Positions 22,816-35,345 are shown, counted from the first letter of the stretch. The stretch is DNA of 64,000 nucleotides from Euptelea pleiosperma (GCA_035048495.1 CM068548.1:16171464-16235463); one strand, 5' to 3'. A program made the numbers and translations. The notes: generated from the letters alone by a model not told the origin.

Positions 22816-23837
22816 ATCAGGTGAAACTTTAATTCAATTCGATTTAACCACAAGTGTTGGGCGCGCAGATGGCCAGGACTACGCCTCAGAAAGTGCAGAT
22901 CCTGAATCCTCTCCCTCGGAATCAACCACCAACTGTGCGTGCCCAACGTTTAAATGATGCAGAGGGGGCGGTGGCAATTAAGTCGAGGCCACCCCTTGGA
23001 TAGAGTAGGGTACGTAATAAGTGGCCCAGTCAACACATTTACTCTCCTAGTACACTCCGGCACCTGTGGAAGGGGTGACTATCGTGCCTCGGGGGACTAG
23101 TCGGGTGTTCTAAGAGACCCGGATACCCACGGTTTCAAAAAAGTAAAGTTGGGGCTTGCCCAGCGTTTAAATGATGCGGAGTGAGCAGTGGCCTTATTAC
23201 CCGCCCACTCCGCATAAACAGTTCGCTAAGTGCCCCCACTTAGGCTTGTATGGAGATAATTAATTAATCTCTGTTTTGGAAAAGTTATTTTCAAGGAGGC
23301 AAGCCGCATGTGATGGAACATTTCTTGTCCCTGGCCCATCACATTGAATATATTCAACTTATTATATGATCGATTGACCACCACATTTTTATAGGAAGTT
23401 ACGTAATTGATGTCGGTGATTGATATCGCAATGTGAGGATATGAATCAGAAGCAACGCCTTTGTGGTGAAAGGAACTAAAAAATGGGGGAAAATTCAAGG
23501 AAAAGTGTTTGAGACACTTATCTCTTTGATCTTCCCTGCGATTTGACTCCAACATCTTGTCCAAACTTCCCGTAGAATCTCTCATTCGATGCCAGAGCGT
23601 TTGTATGGGATGGAACAACCTCATTTCACTGAGTTGCATGCAGCTAAACCATATTCACTATGTCGACCACGCGGCCTCATCCTTGCGCCAAGAACGTGCG
23701 ATTGCGAATATACCCCAAGCAGTTTATTTCTCGTAGATAGAGGAAAATGTACGCGGGTGGCTAGAGATCAGATTCCAATAAAGAATATGAAAGGGAGATA
23801 GCTATCATATTCAGCTCTTGCAATGGCTAGCTCTCAG
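22816..23837. other. Intergenic sequence; no recognised gene
   Basis: A GTTTAAATGATGC block occurs twice (about 22949 and 23167) in direct orientation with GC-rich surroundings. A 137-codon open frame lies on the minus strand at 23226-23639, but its product shows no motif or family I recognise and no sign of splicing, so I do not call it a gene. Confidence 0.35.
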
Positions 23838-24420
23838 GGCTGGCTCTACCTTTAGGCCATTAAGGCGGTCGCCTAAGGCCCCTTGGTGAGAGATAGGCCA
23901 CCAGCTCGAGTCTTACTAACCACATGGGATTTTTAGCCCACCCCTTATTAGAATACAAATCAAAAATCAACCTTATTATTATCTCTACCCACATATTTTA
24001 GTACTTTTTAGGACATGATTCTAGCCGATGGATTCAAGTATGTGTTTAGGGTAGTAAATCCAATGACTAAAAATCATCAATCAAGCAGATTTTTAGTGTG
24101 TTTATCCACCAATAAGTGGGCTGAACATCCACGCAGTCATTGTGCCCAAAAAATGATCGATGTAGGGCCACATGAGTCCTCTCTGCATCAACTGCACGGG
24201 GAGTCCTCTCTACATCGACTGCACAAGGAGTCCTCTGCATCTAAATTTTTTCTGTAGTTCTTTATTATTAAGTAAATAGTTTTTATATAAAGATTTCCAA
24301 TAATATGGAGAGTTTAATTTTTAATTAATACCATATACATTAATATATTAAATATAACAAAAAGGCCTTATATAGAGTTTTCGCCTTAGGCCTCAACTTG
24401 TATCAAAATGGCCCTGCTTG
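23838..24420. mobile_element. MITE with family F core nested inside
   Basis: The left end CAGGGCTGGCTCTACC with AGGCCATTAAGGCGGTCGCC is mirrored at the right by CGCCTTAGGCCTCAAC and AAATGGCCCTG near 24416. CAGGGC...GCCCTG ends with a GCCTAAGGCC interior are typical of a common plant MITE group. A family F palindrome sits inside at about 23905-24150. A related partial copy lies near 45025-45320. No coding sequence. Confidence 0.55.
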
Positions 24421-26640
24421 CTCTGTCTAAGTTCGTCTTGCAAACGGTATAAAGTTGAGTGCATGATGATGCCTAAATCAGATCACAAACTTGAGATGTA
24501 ACATGATGGCATGAGACAATATATATATAATCTTTAAGCTTTGGAATGGGATCATTTTTTGCGAGGATGGTCTCTATGGTGAGGAGATCATCCTTACAAA
24601 ACTTCATATCATTCTGATATTCCTAGACTAGTTTAGAAGTTGAAGAATTAGGGGCCGTCTATTTTCGCCGTTAACTTGAAAATCAAATTTTTGGGGTTAG
24701 AAATTTCAGAATGCGCTGATTTAATTTTGTAGGAGTGATCAATACGGAGAGGAGATCATCCTCAGGAAAAATCAGCCATTGATTCATCTTCTACGTGGGT
24801 ACGCCAAAAATTTTGTCCCCGATCTTGACTATGTATATATATGTGCATTTATTTCCCTTATGCATCCAGCCGCTTCACTAATGTGAATAGGTTATACAGA
24901 AGGGTGGGTTGGTTATATACTCTTATGCGCGTTCCTTCTTCGAACCTTTTGGTATGTATTGCCCCCTAACTATAGATCAGATCCACCGGACGAGAAACTC
25001 AATTCCGCACTGCTGCTGAGTCGTCGGACTTATCCACCAAGGGATTCGTGGAATTTTTGTTTGTGGATTGCGTTGGGGGAAATCTACCAAAGCTAGGCAG
25101 ATAGATAGACTCCTTTCCCGCTGCTAAGGGAGAGCAAGAAAGAAAATAAAATGATTGTTTTTTAACCAGCGCCCCCTTTTGGGTATGCGGGTACTAAGAG
25201 TCCTCTCACTACCAACCAGCAGACATCATCTGGCTGGGTCTTGCCGGTATCAACAACGAGAAAAAACAACAAAATGGAAACAACAACTAATTATGGCTCT
25301 TAATTAGCCCAGACAATGTGGCGTAAGGGAGATCGGAGAGGTCGAGGACATTGTGCATAGAATTAAATGTGTGAATCAAAGAGAAAGAAAATGCTATATG
25401 ACAACAATAAGACCAGCTATATGCTTTACAAAGAATAATATAAATAGAGCGTAGCAAAGATGAGGTATTAAAATGGATGAGTTTGGTTATGTTTAACAAA
25501 GACCAATGACAGCAACAATGAGGATGAATATGCAAGTTTAAAGTTTGAAAAGATCAGTGAAGGAAAGGTCAAAATAACATGTGTAGAGATTTTGAGCGGG
25601 TAGATTTTAAGAAACTTGCATTAATGAAAAGAATGGCTTTAGATAAAGATGATAAAGCGCGCGGAACAAGATTCTTGTAGTCAGTTGGTAACAAATTCCA
25701 AGAGTTGAGATAGATTATTAAATCTCATAATCAAACATTTTGAATATATGTTTGTGGCTTCTCTCCTTCTCTATGTTAATTAATTTGTGCTAGTGTCTTA
25801 GAGTTTTGTTATGAGTAAGAAATTGGTTTGTCATTCTTTGATACAGAATATTTTCTTGTATATGTACTCCTAGTATTCTTTTTAATGAAGCTAGCTCCTC
25901 TCCCACCGTGGAGGTTCCAAAAAAAAAGGTATATTCTTTGAAGATATCGTTTTCAAATGGCCCAATTTGATTAGTGTGGGGAGGTATTCGGGGTTGGATC
26001 TTCATGGGTGGGGGTTCGGCATTTTGGAATGGTTTTGTTTGGTCAGGTTTTCTGTTTTCTTGCTAGCTTGCTTTGTAATCTTTAAGAAGTTTGGTAGGCT
26101 TCCTTAGCTTCAATTAAATAAGAATTCTATACTTGTCAAAAAATACAAAATAAAGAAGGGACGAGATCTTAATTTATGTTGTTAACTAGGACCAAGTCTC
26201 TATTAATTGGGATCAGCCTCGGTTCCACTTTTGAAAGACATCCTTTGTTTCTGAATCTCAGATGGCACCTTCACATCTGTCGCCAATTCAATAGCTTCAA
26301 GAAACTTCACAACATAGGTTTTAAATTTCGGCATTTCAATCGAAATTTTGCTTTCCTAAAATCCCCGAAATTTAGGTTTTTAACCGAAATTCACCAAAAT
26401 TTTGAACTTTCAGTCGGTTTTAACCCTCATCAAAATGGCAACCGAAACCAAAATTTTAAACCTTGATTAGTAGTCTCAAAGAATGTGGCAAATGGTCCAA
26501 ACAATCGTTCATCATCAACATTAATGATGGACCTCCATCATCAAAGTTCTGCTATGCTTGAGTGAAGCCCACGGGGACAGCAACCACGGTTTTGGCTTTA
26601 TAATAGTATAGATATATTCCACATGCAAGTACCTAGGCTG
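24421..26640. other. Intergenic sequence with a dispersed repeat; no gene seen
   Basis: At about 24565-24780 is a dispersed repeat containing GAGGAGATCATCCT and TTAGAAATTTCAGAATG. It is found inverted at 49890-50090, and partly near 722-740 and 57965-58000. A Thr/Asn-rich frame near 26310-26460 comes from a degenerate CCGAAATT-type repeat. No coding region is recognised. Confidence 0.4.
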
Positions 26641-26659
26641 CACACTTTTTAGCTCAATA

Positions 26660-26874
26660 GAATGTAGAGAGGCGTGTCAATTTGACTAATTAATGAGGAA
26701 TGTAAATAAGAAAGCCCATTAATTATTGATTATAAACTTTATTATTATTACTATTCTGATAACTAAGCCTCATGGGCGTAGAATCCGTAGACGATAAAAA
26801 GGGCATAGATTCTGTGAATACAATATTTAGTTATGACAAACAAAGTTTTTTCCCTATAATATATATAGTTGTGA
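26660..26874. repeat. 3' flank of CER1 copy B, part of the duplication unit
   Basis: GTAGAGAGGCGTGTCAATTT and the following 200 bases match 35343-35567 downstream of copy C almost base for base, including ACTTTATTATTATTACTATT. Copies A and D share only the nearest 100-150 bases. This makes B and C the closest pair at their 3' ends. Confidence 0.7.
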
Positions 26875-29800
26875 TCAAGTGGGAATGGCCAAAGGACGGA
26901 ACCCGTGTTGAAGACTTGCAAGCCACACTTTCTCTATGTTGAACATTGTGTCACCGCACTCGTGTGCATCCCATTCCTCCAAGGCATGCACTATGCCCGC
27001 TATGCGCCATGCACTCATCACCCTCCTTGGCAACCAGTTCTGTCACATTTGTACACACATATAATTATATTTCACGGTAAAGGAAAATTTATAATGATAT
27101 ATTAGATGCATATATATAATGTCATATTATTCTTAATTAGTTATGCAGATAAGTACTTTTGCAATCGCACAAAGGGGTGCTTCAACTTAAAACAAAAAAA
27201 ACCACCTTAGAGAATGAATATGGTTCCTCATTCAGATCTTACTAACCTCACAAGAGTGCATGTTCTCAAGATCCTTTGGCGTCATCATCGCTGGAGTATT
27301 ATAGTAAATGCAATCTTTGCGCATTTTATTTGGAGGAAACTGCGAGAAGGGAATGAAGAGTGTTCCTTTTGGTGCCTTCTTTTGTTCTTCGTCACTCAAT
27401 CCATCTCCCACCAACCATACCTACAAATAGATCATTTCTTGGAGTATATATATATTTTTTTTGCTAAGTATAATTGCATAAATAAAAATGAACTGTACAA
27501 ATTTCTTGGAGGATATAGTTTAGATACTAACACTATTACTATTTGTTGTAATTATCTCACTCCAATAAATCAGAAGAGAAAATTTACCTGATGAGCACAA
27601 TCTATTGAAAGGACCAAAGAACTTCCTAAGTTTGTGTTGAACCTTAATTTAAGCTTCTCAAATTCATCTCTGCATACTGTAGCTACCTGTTCCAATTTTA
27701 ACTTTTGTTAGAAAAAGAGCAAACTAGTGGTTGAACTTTGTGTTCTAGCCCTAGCTTAACTTAGGCCTTACGGTGTAAATTTGGCCCGCAGCCCGGGGCC
27801 TGGCTCGCTTATTCCAGGCTAGGCTGCATGACCCATCATCTCAGGCCACATGACCTAATTTAAGAGTTGTTTTTTTTTACTTTTTTGAAACCAGGCCCAG
27901 TCGGGCAAGCCAAATTTATTCCCGTAGCTTAGCTGAACAAGAATGAAAATGTACCTGGACACCCCTTTCCCATAAAGCTAGGGCAATGGCAAAAGCCACC
28001 TTGGAAAGGTTTCCTCTAAGAAGTACTTGCTTTGTTCCTTTTGGGATGCTATTAAGAACAACAGCAACCGCTAAGCTACTACCGTCCACCACCCTTATCT
28101 TGAGTTTTGGATGTTTTCGAATATAAAGCTCGCCAGTTGAATTGATTTCCTTCCCCTACATATCAATTATTTAAATTAAAATTTGACGAAGAACGCAATC
28201 AACTTTCTCGTATCAAGAAAATGCAAAATAAGGGAGTGGCAAAACATTGTTACTCATGACTAAATTTTTTTTATAAAACCCCAATTAAACATAACTCGTT
28301 AAAAATTAAAGATTAGACAAAAATAAAAAAGAAAAAAAATTCAAATTAGACATAACTCATTAAAAAATACTCACATCTTCAAATCGCCTTATTCTAGCTG
28401 ATGTAGCATATATAGGTGGTTTTTTTAATATGGGTTGCCATTTAAGGTGGTGTTCTTATTTAAAGATAAATGTTATATAACGGTTTTAGAGGGAGATGTA
28501 AAAGGATCAAAATTTAGAAACGTATGTGGATAGTGGTAAGGGAGTAAGAGACATTTAAGGATCGTGGAGAGATTTTAAGGATTTAAGTGGAAGTTAATGC
28601 ATATAAAGACATGCACTTTGGAGAAAAAAGGGTAAAGGAGTTAGAGATTTTAGGGATAATGGAATGATTTTTGATGAGGTTACACTCTACATGTAGAAAA
28701 TGCCATGTGAGAATCATGTGGAAGAGAGAGAAGATTGCTGCTCTCTTCTTTGCTTTAGTATAGATATATAGATATAGATTGAGTTTGACAAAATTAAAGT
28801 TGTTCTTAACTTTATAAAATAAATTTTGAGTATTTTTAATAAAAAAATACTTTTTGACTTAAAAAAAGATATTTTATGGAATAAATACTTTTTTAAAATG
28901 ATTATCCAAACAATATGTTATTATGAAAAAGTGTTTTGGTTAAAAGAAAATGAATTTTTCAGATCTAAAATAGCGATCCAAACAGCCCCAATGATGAGTG
29001 TCTGCATGCATGCAAAATTTATCCCTTGGATACAATTATTTTAGATGCATTAAAATATTGACTATATATTATCATTCAATATATAGGTAAAAAATAGATT
29101 TGTATGTGCAGGAGAAAAAGAACCATCTCCCTCTGGGGAGTCTTTGTATTCCTCGATCGGATTCTGCATTTTCTTTTCATTTTCGTAATCTACTTTTCAC
29201 TAAGCAAATAAAATAAAAAATTACCTGGTTTAAAAGACCTAAAGTTAAGACCTTAACGCCTCCTTTATCTGCCTCAAGTATAGCTTCCTCAATCAAGCTA
29301 TTGATCGCTGCTTTTTGCCATGATGAGAGATACTACAAGATTAATAAACATGATATATTAGTATGCTTACAGTGTAAGTTCAACCAAAATAAAGGAAAGC
29401 AGAAAAAAGATAAACATATTTCTTACTTGGAAATTATATCTTGGTATTGCCCAAGTTTGCATTCTCACTTTATTGAACATATTCCTCTCCACAACAAAGG
29501 TATAACCATCGATCCAAATCAGCAACATGGACAAACATGTCACTGGCCACATCATGCACATATACCATTTGGAAGTGTAGGGCTCCGACGCCAAGGAAGC
29601 GAATCCCAGACGTAGATGGTAGATGGAGTCTAGTGTAGTTGGATGTGTTAGATGAACTACATGTGGCGACTCCTCGTGTCTTCTGAGTGCTGTTTCATAC
29701 ACATCATCCGTAGATTTGTCCATGGTACCGTATATATAATCGTACATCGGCATGAAAAGCGAGTAGTTGGTACGAAACTGGGTATGATGAAGAGAGTGAA

Positions 29801-30167
29801 ACCTGTTGAGAAAAACCTTCCATTAGCCTTAGATGAGTACTAATTGCAATTAGATTAATTAGATCAGATTAGATTATAGTTTGATATGTTATGAGACTTA
29901 CGATGGAGTGTATATGAGGTACTTGAGGAGAGGAAATATGTGGAAGAGACTCTTGGGGACGAGTTCGAAGTTGCAGTGGCCCATGTTGTTCATCAAATCG
30001 ATGTAAGTGATATACCCAAAAAATACTACAATAGAACCAGTTCGAGTGAACACCAAAGTTAACAATGGGATCGCAAAGAGTATGAAATAAAGGATATGCT
30101 CCGCAAATGGATGAATCACAGCTGCCATTGACAAAAAAGAAGAAGCGTTAATAATAAATTCTAGAGC

Positions 30168-30211
<44 letters not shown>

Positions 30212-30473
30212 ATTCTTACATGTTATGGGTTCTGTGACAATAGAGGAATGATGGTGGGAATGGTAGCGAGAATAAAGGTAGTGGTGGTGTAATGCTCTGT
30301 GGAGCCAGTAATAGAGGAACTCCACCGGACCCGTATGAAGAAGAGTGACGAGAACTGCACCATCGGTTCTCCAAAAGGGCGAGTTTGAAACCCCAGGTAA
30401 AACCATATTACCCATATAGTACAAGATGCCATTCAAAAGGATCTGATCATCCCTGCCATTCATTCTCAAACAC

Positions 30474-30561
<88 letters not shown>

Positions 30562-30947
30562 GAGAGAGAGAGACTAACCAGTTACTTTCCCTATCCACTT
30601 GTTCAAATTCTATACTCTTGTCTAGTATCCTGTTCTTGCCTTCGGCGGTTCGAGAACGAGACAAGCTTATCCAAATCTGGTTGTGAACCATCCTTGACAG
30701 TAGAAATGGGAAGATGAGGAAGTTAAAGTTTGCTATGTTTCTCTCTCTTTCTCCTTTCGTTGTGAACGAATACAAGCTGTGCACCACCCAAGGTGCCAAA
30801 ATCACGTACTTCAAAATACAAACCACTCGCAAGTAAGAGAAGAAAAGGAAGTTAAATTTCATAAGGAGACAATAAAAATGAGAATACCTTAAACTTTCCA
30901 AGCTTCTTCCATGGCCATTCTGTGAGGATGCCTGGTTTAGAAGCCAT
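26875..30947 (-). CDS. CER1: CER1-like very-long-chain aldehyde decarbonylase, copy B
   Basis: Ten exons: 30947-30888, 30808-30579, 30452-30220, 30121-29902, 29802-29427, 29332-29225, 28155-27955, 27686-27588, 27420-27247 and 27039-26875. All are GT-AG and in phase, giving 621 residues. Exon 2 is six bases longer than in the other copies (IANFNFLIFPF), adding two residues. The His clusters HRALHH, HSHHH and HSLHH are present, and the WAX2 half is complete. Small differences from its neighbours include Phe instead of Tyr before HSLHH and Trp in ALWERGVQ where the others have Cys. Intron 4 is the shortest of the four (99 bp). Intron 7 contains an insertion shared in position with copy C. Role as in copy A: alkane-forming step of cuticular wax synthesis, by family. 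No stop or frameshift; probably functional. Confidence 0.95.
30170..30207. repeat. (GA)n microsatellite, intron 3 of CER1 copy B
   Basis: GA dinucleotides close to the 5' splice side of intron 3. Copies C and D carry the same tract with other lengths. In copy A this intron has no such tract and stays open in frame. Confidence 0.85.
30476..30574. repeat. (GA)n microsatellite, intron 2 of CER1 copy B
   Basis: Nearly 100 bases of GA with two GAGTGAGA interruptions, the longest tract in the array. It fills most of the 126-bp intron 2. On the transcribed strand it is a CT tract that reads as (Ser-Leu)n in the frame of the flanking exons. Confidence 0.88.
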
Positions 30948-30987
30948 ACTCTGTTGTTGGGCCTCTCTTACAGAGATTATAGGGGTA

Positions 30988-30993
30988 CTTATA
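30988..30993 (-). promoter_or_regulatory. Candidate TATA motif of CER1 copy B
   Basis: The minus strand reads GAGCTTATAAGT, 41 bases upstream of the ATG at 30947. The same block lies 67 bases upstream of copy C. Consensus and conservation only. Confidence 0.3.
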
Positions 30994-31330
30994 AGCTCAA
31001 CGAGAGTAAGGGGGTAAGCTACCTGTCCTACCTGGCAGTCCCTCTTGGACTACTCTTAAGTCCATTATCTTACAACACGACTAAAAGAGATGGGACCCAT
31101 CAGCATTTGGTATGACACAAGCTAGCTACCACTTATAACTTGACAACAAGCTTGGTCAACTTAATCGCAATAACTAGGGTTTGAATGGGTCTGAAATTTG
31201 TTTCTGGTTTCATTAACAAATCCTTAGAAACCAGAACTGTTGTTCGTCAAAAAAGAGTTCTCGTTTGTGTCTCTGCGGTGCTTAAGATCCGGTGTCACAT
31301 CACATCTTCATTAATAGCTGAACATACGAC

Positions 31331-31683
31331 GAGTAAAACTTCTGTCACAATGCAAATGAGCCACATGGCACACTCTTAGAGGACTCTGACCGTATGGATG
31401 TTTGGCCCATCATAGGTGAACGGGAGTAAAACTTCTATCACAAGAAATTGTAAATCACACAATCACAAGCCAATGAGTTCTCGCCACCTACACAAGTGCT
31501 TTGCAAATTACCCTGTGCTTTTGCTTTTCGGTGTACGTGCCCAGAACTCATTGGCTGTGATTGTGTGATTTGCAATCCGATTGTGACAGAAGTTTTACTC
31601 GGTGAACGGTGGCAATACGAACCAAAACTCAACCAGATTGTCATCCGCCTCGATAACAGCGCCCTGTCATCAAAGTTTTACTC
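31331..31683. mobile_element. MITE with GAGTAAAACTT ends (outer element)
   Basis: Begins GAGTAAAACTTCTGTCACAA and ends with TGTCATCAAAGTTTTACTC. The left part holds the ATGAGCCACATGGCACACTC and GACCGTATGGATG blocks of family F. A second, smaller element with the same kind of ends is nested in it at 31424-31600. A relative with the same ends lies at 61685-62068. No target duplication could be seen for this outer copy. Confidence 0.6.
31424..31600. mobile_element. Nested MITE with exact 9-bp target duplication
   Basis: The element is 177 bp, from GAGTAAAACTTCTATCACAA to TTGTGACAGAAGTTTTACTC. GGTGAACGG occurs immediately on both sides (31415-31423 and 31601-31609). The arms pair over AAATCACACAATCACA and CCAATGAGTTCT. 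Nine bases is the Mutator-type duplication length. Confidence 0.85.
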
Positions 31684-31763
31684 CAAAGTTTGAATGTCCC
31701 CGGGCTAGGCGAATCTCTTCTCCTCCACTTAGGCACCAAATAAAAAAGGCTCGCTGCTGCCAT

Positions 31764-32005
31764 CTGGGCCCACTGACAGCATGGATGCTTAGCCCAGCCC
31801 TTGGTGTATATACACAGCAAAAATCACCATGAATGACCATCTCTAGCCATTAGATTTTAGTACTTTTTAAGGCATATTTTAAACCATCGTATTCATCCAT
31901 ATTTTTTAGTACTAAATTCAACGGCTAAAAATCATCAAACATACTATAATTTTTTGTATGAATGTCTACTAAGCGGTGGGCTAAACCTCCATGCAGTCAG
32001 TCTTG
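31764..32005. mobile_element. Palindromic MITE-like element (family F)
   Basis: The left arm CACTGACAGCATGGATGCTTAGCCC is mirrored by GGGCTAAACCTCCATGCAGTCAG at the right. The core has AAAATCACCATGAATGACCATCTCTAGCCATTAGATTTTAGTAC and its inverted counterpart. No coding sequence. Confidence 0.6.
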
Positions 32006-33355
32006 TTAGCAATTCAGAATACGGCAAAAATTCAACACGGGAAATATTCGAGTTTATTTTGGATTTGAAAAATTCGGTCAAAATTTTGGTCAAAAATTCA
32101 CCAAACGGCAAATATGCGGAATACGGTGTATACTTGTTTTATATGTCTCACTTTAAAAATTCGAAAACCAAAAATTCGGTATATTTTGAAAGGGAGTCAA
32201 TATATTTAATAATATAGTTACCCTAGTCCAATGTAATATAGTTACCAAAAATTCGGTACATGTTGAAAGGGAGTCAATATACTACTTAAAGTTGAGTCAA
32301 TCTAAAAAACATGTTTTGTTTTAATTATTTTTATCTTTGGCTAAATAAAACATAACGACTTGTTGTTCAAGCAATTTTTATTTTTTCTACTTTAATCTCA
32401 TATCGGAGAAATAAGTAATAGTTAAGGGTGTTTGAGTTGTATAAATAGGACTAGAAGATAAGGGAGGAAATATTCTTACATTCATAGGGGTCAATAGGTA
32501 ATCAAAAAGGCCCATGGCTTAGGTTAATGGCATCTACTGTACGTAGGAGGTACTATCGCTTAAGATCTACCAAAGTGGTAGATTGGCAGAGGGACAGGGA
32601 AAAAACAATGGGTATGGCCCATTGTTTTTTGATGACCGATCTTTTCAAAGAATTTTTCAAAAAATCTTAAAAACACGTTCAATTCGTTTGAGCTTGAAAA
32701 AATCTTTATTTTTTGAATTATTTAAATATTCAGCCAAATAAAACTTTTCTTGAAAAAAACGTAAAATTCATGAATTAAACAGATGATTGCTAACAAGGGG
32801 CCAAATGGCTGCAGTAACATATACAGTGCTAGCTCACAGCCTATTACATCGTAATCCGATAAAAATTAATTTATTAAAAGTCACTTCAACGGACTCAATC
32901 ATTATTAAAGCAAGTACTTTAGTTTTAAAAAGAAAAAAATAACCACATTAAATAATTTTATTTCTTCCTATGCCATTATTTATATTTCAAATATAGCCCA
33001 TTCATAATCACTAAATTGCTTACCAAGTGACCATTTTATCTATAACAATCATTTTAACCACTTAACTACGTACTATTTTAAAGCCAAAACTTGGGCAGGC
33101 CCCACCAGGATGACACAGGCATGTAACAGAACATTTACTAGGTACTTAATAGTTGTGTAAAAAAATAAATAAAAGACATTAATTCATTAAATGCCCCTCT
33201 ATACCAAATATTTTATAAAATTCAAAACAAATTCATTATTAATGGACAAAATATAAGTCGAGTCCATTTTCTCGATTCTCATGTCCGACATTGCTTTATT
33301 TGCTAATCCACCAAGGGGCAATCCCAAAACATTGATCTCTGCACTCCGTTACCAG
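32006..33355. other. AT-rich intergenic sequence; no gene seen
   Basis: Several AAAATTCGG-type repeats at 32030-32270 suggest a decayed element. The rest is AT-rich with no recognisable coding sequence or matched ends. 32995-33150 (GCCCATTCATAATCACTAAATTGCTTA) resembles 42550-42720, so this is another dispersed repeat in the same orientation. Confidence 0.4.
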
Positions 33356-33713
33356 TAGGGGTGTCAACGGGTCGGTTCCGGTTCAGTTCCTAAGGTGACC
33401 AGAACCGGAACAATCGGTTCAGGTTCTTATCGGTTCAGTTCCTTAACGGTTTCGGTTCTTAAAGTGATGGATCCGGAACCGGAACCGATTATGTATTTAT
33501 GTCGGTTCCGGTTCCGGTTCTAGGTATATTAGGCCAAATCTTGAGAATATTAGAATATTTACACTATATTTATTTATTGGTTCCAGTTCTTATCGGTTCG
33601 GTTCCGGTTCTTATCGGTTTCGGTTCCATATTAGGCTACCCAGAACCGGAACCGGTGTTTTCAGTTCCGGTTCCTATTCGGTTCCGGATAAACGGGTAAA
33701 ATTGACACCCCTA
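33356..33713. mobile_element. hAT-like MITE with 8-bp target duplication
   Basis: Ends are TAGGGGTGTCAACGGGT and ACGGG...TTGACACCCCTA. Flanking 8-mers are GTTACCAG (33348-33355) and GTTACTAG (33714-33721), one mismatch. The interior is made of repeated GGTTCCGGTT and AACCGGAACC motifs. A second, more decayed copy is at 63172-63508. No coding sequence. Confidence 0.8.
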
Positions 33714-33724
33714 GTTACTAGTAC

Positions 33725-34450
33725 CTGAGGCTCCATGGGTTGATATTTCTATGGATTTCATATTAGGCCTTGCTCGGACTCCAAGAAGAGTTGATTCTAT
33801 CATGGTTGTTGTTGATGGGTACTCTAAAAGGGCTCACTTTGTCCCATGCACAAAGACTTTAAATGTTGCTCATGTGGCCACTCTTTTCTTTAAAGAAATT
33901 GTTTGTTGGCACGATGTTCCAATAAGCTCTATTACGTACTTTCGATCGATATAGCAAGTTTCTTAGCTATTTTGGAAGACCCTATGGATGAGCCTTGGTA
34001 CTTTCCTCAAGTTCAACAGCACGTGTCATCTTCAGACTGATGGGAAAACTGAAGTTGTAAATTAAACTTTGGGAAATCTAATCCATTGCCTTCTATGCAA
34101 GAAGCCTAGACAATGGGATCTTGCTCTTCCATAAGCTGATGTTTCTTACAACACTTATATCAATCGCTCCATGGGTTATGTTCCTTTCCAAATTGCTTAT
34201 TCGAAGGTCCCATTCATACTCTCAACCTTGTTTCTTTGCCTAAGATTTCGGCCATAAATGTTTCAACTGATCGCATCGTTGACTAGATCACTCAAATTCA
34301 TTCTGATGTGAAGAACCTCGAAGTTTCTAATGTAAAGTATAAAGCGGGTGCGCGCTGACCAACACCGTAGATTGAAGACCTTCGAGGATATATGGGTCAA
34401 ATCATCATCAATTGAAAAGTTTTTAATTTCACGTACAATTTTAGGCCCCA
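33725..34450 (+). mobile_element. Degenerate Ty3/Gypsy retrotransposon, integrase core fragment
   Basis: The plus strand starts PWVDISMDFILGLARTPRRV, then VVVDGYSKRAHFVPC and ATLFFKEIVCWHDVP, followed after frame breaks by [14 protein letters not shown] and QWDLALP. These are the integrase DD(35)E core blocks of Ty3/Gypsy elements. Stops and shifts are frequent, and no reverse transcriptase or LTR is attached, so it is a stranded dead piece. Confidence 0.85.
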
Positions 34451-34984
34451 TAGGTCTAAAATTCCTAAAATTTGAGTATTAAATTTACGTGGGAATAAAT
34501 AAATTTATATTATTTAAAGTTTAGTGGGTCTTATATTTGGGGGGCATAAATGAGGCCCATGCATATTGATGTATTAATTTATGAGATTATTATTATATTA
34601 TTTAATTAATTGCATGCCCTATAAGCATGAGATAAATTAATTAGAAAAAAACTACAACTATAAATTAGAATGTTATTCTAATTCGATAGAAACATATCGT
34701 AACTAGTTATTAGAGACCTTTTTGATGAATTTAGTTTCTTTCTTTAATTAATTACTAACTAAACTTGTTGTAGAAGAGAAACTCTTCTTCCATAAGCCAA
34801 AAACGTCATTCTTTGTAGTCCTATATATTAATGAGTCTTGTAAAGAGAAAAATCACTCACAAATAACCAAAATTGGTCTCCTATCGTAGTAACTCTTCTA
34901 ATAGCCAAAAACCTAGGAATTCCTCTTTTTCATGGTAGAATTTGTATCATTCCATTGTTTTAAGAATAACTCAAAAAATTGTAG
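34451..34984. other. AT-rich intergenic sequence; no gene seen
   Basis: No coding motif or matched repeat ends. The flanks are transposon debris, so this is probably decayed transposon sequence too. Confidence 0.35.
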
Positions 34985-35140
34985 GAAACAAAAATTATTG
35001 TCACAAGATAGAAGCAACCCTGATCAAGGCAATTACATCAGCAATTCCAACTTATCAAATGTCATGTTTAAGCCTCCCAACCAGAAAACTCGAGTATCAC
35101 CAAGAGAAGAGATGGTGAACGGCTCTCATTCAAGAGATGT
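34985..35140 (+). mobile_element. Small LINE RT thumb fragment
   Basis: One plus-strand frame reads EATLIKAITSAIPTYQMSCL, a highly characteristic block just after the plant LINE reverse transcriptase palm (compare IKSILYSMSIYYMSL at 10900-10970). Only about 50 codons are recognisable. Confidence 0.65.
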
Positions 35141-35148
35141 GGTGGTTG

Positions 35149-35345
35149 ATATTGTTGGATTAGTATTAGTATTGTAATAAGTTGTGTGAAGTGCACCATA
35201 TCATTATTGGTGTACTGATATAATATTTCCCTGATAGTCAAGATTAGGAAAAGATCAATTAAAAATCTTAGATTAGATTGATTAGGATTAGTTTATATCT
35301 TTAGATAGGTTTATTTTCTAAATAAACTCTTGATTAGGGTCTATG
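35149..35345. mobile_element. LTR fragment, same family as 42762-43870
   Basis: Starts TGTTGGATTAGTATTAGTAT. It shares ATTGTAATAA.TTGTGT, CATATCATTATTGGTGTA, a TTAGATTAGAT stretch and TTTATATCTTTAGAT with 42762-43760 in the same orientation. The composition and TG start suggest a retrotransposon LTR (Copia-like, uncertain). It ends abruptly where the B/C shared 3' flank of CER1 begins (35343). It also serves as an empty-site reference for the MITE at 42800-43612. Confidence 0.55.

Noticed and set aside
23226..23639. A 137-codon minus-strand open frame
   Set aside because: No family motif, no splice structure and no conserved neighbour. It lies in repeat-rich intergenic DNA. Kept only as an unassigned stretch.
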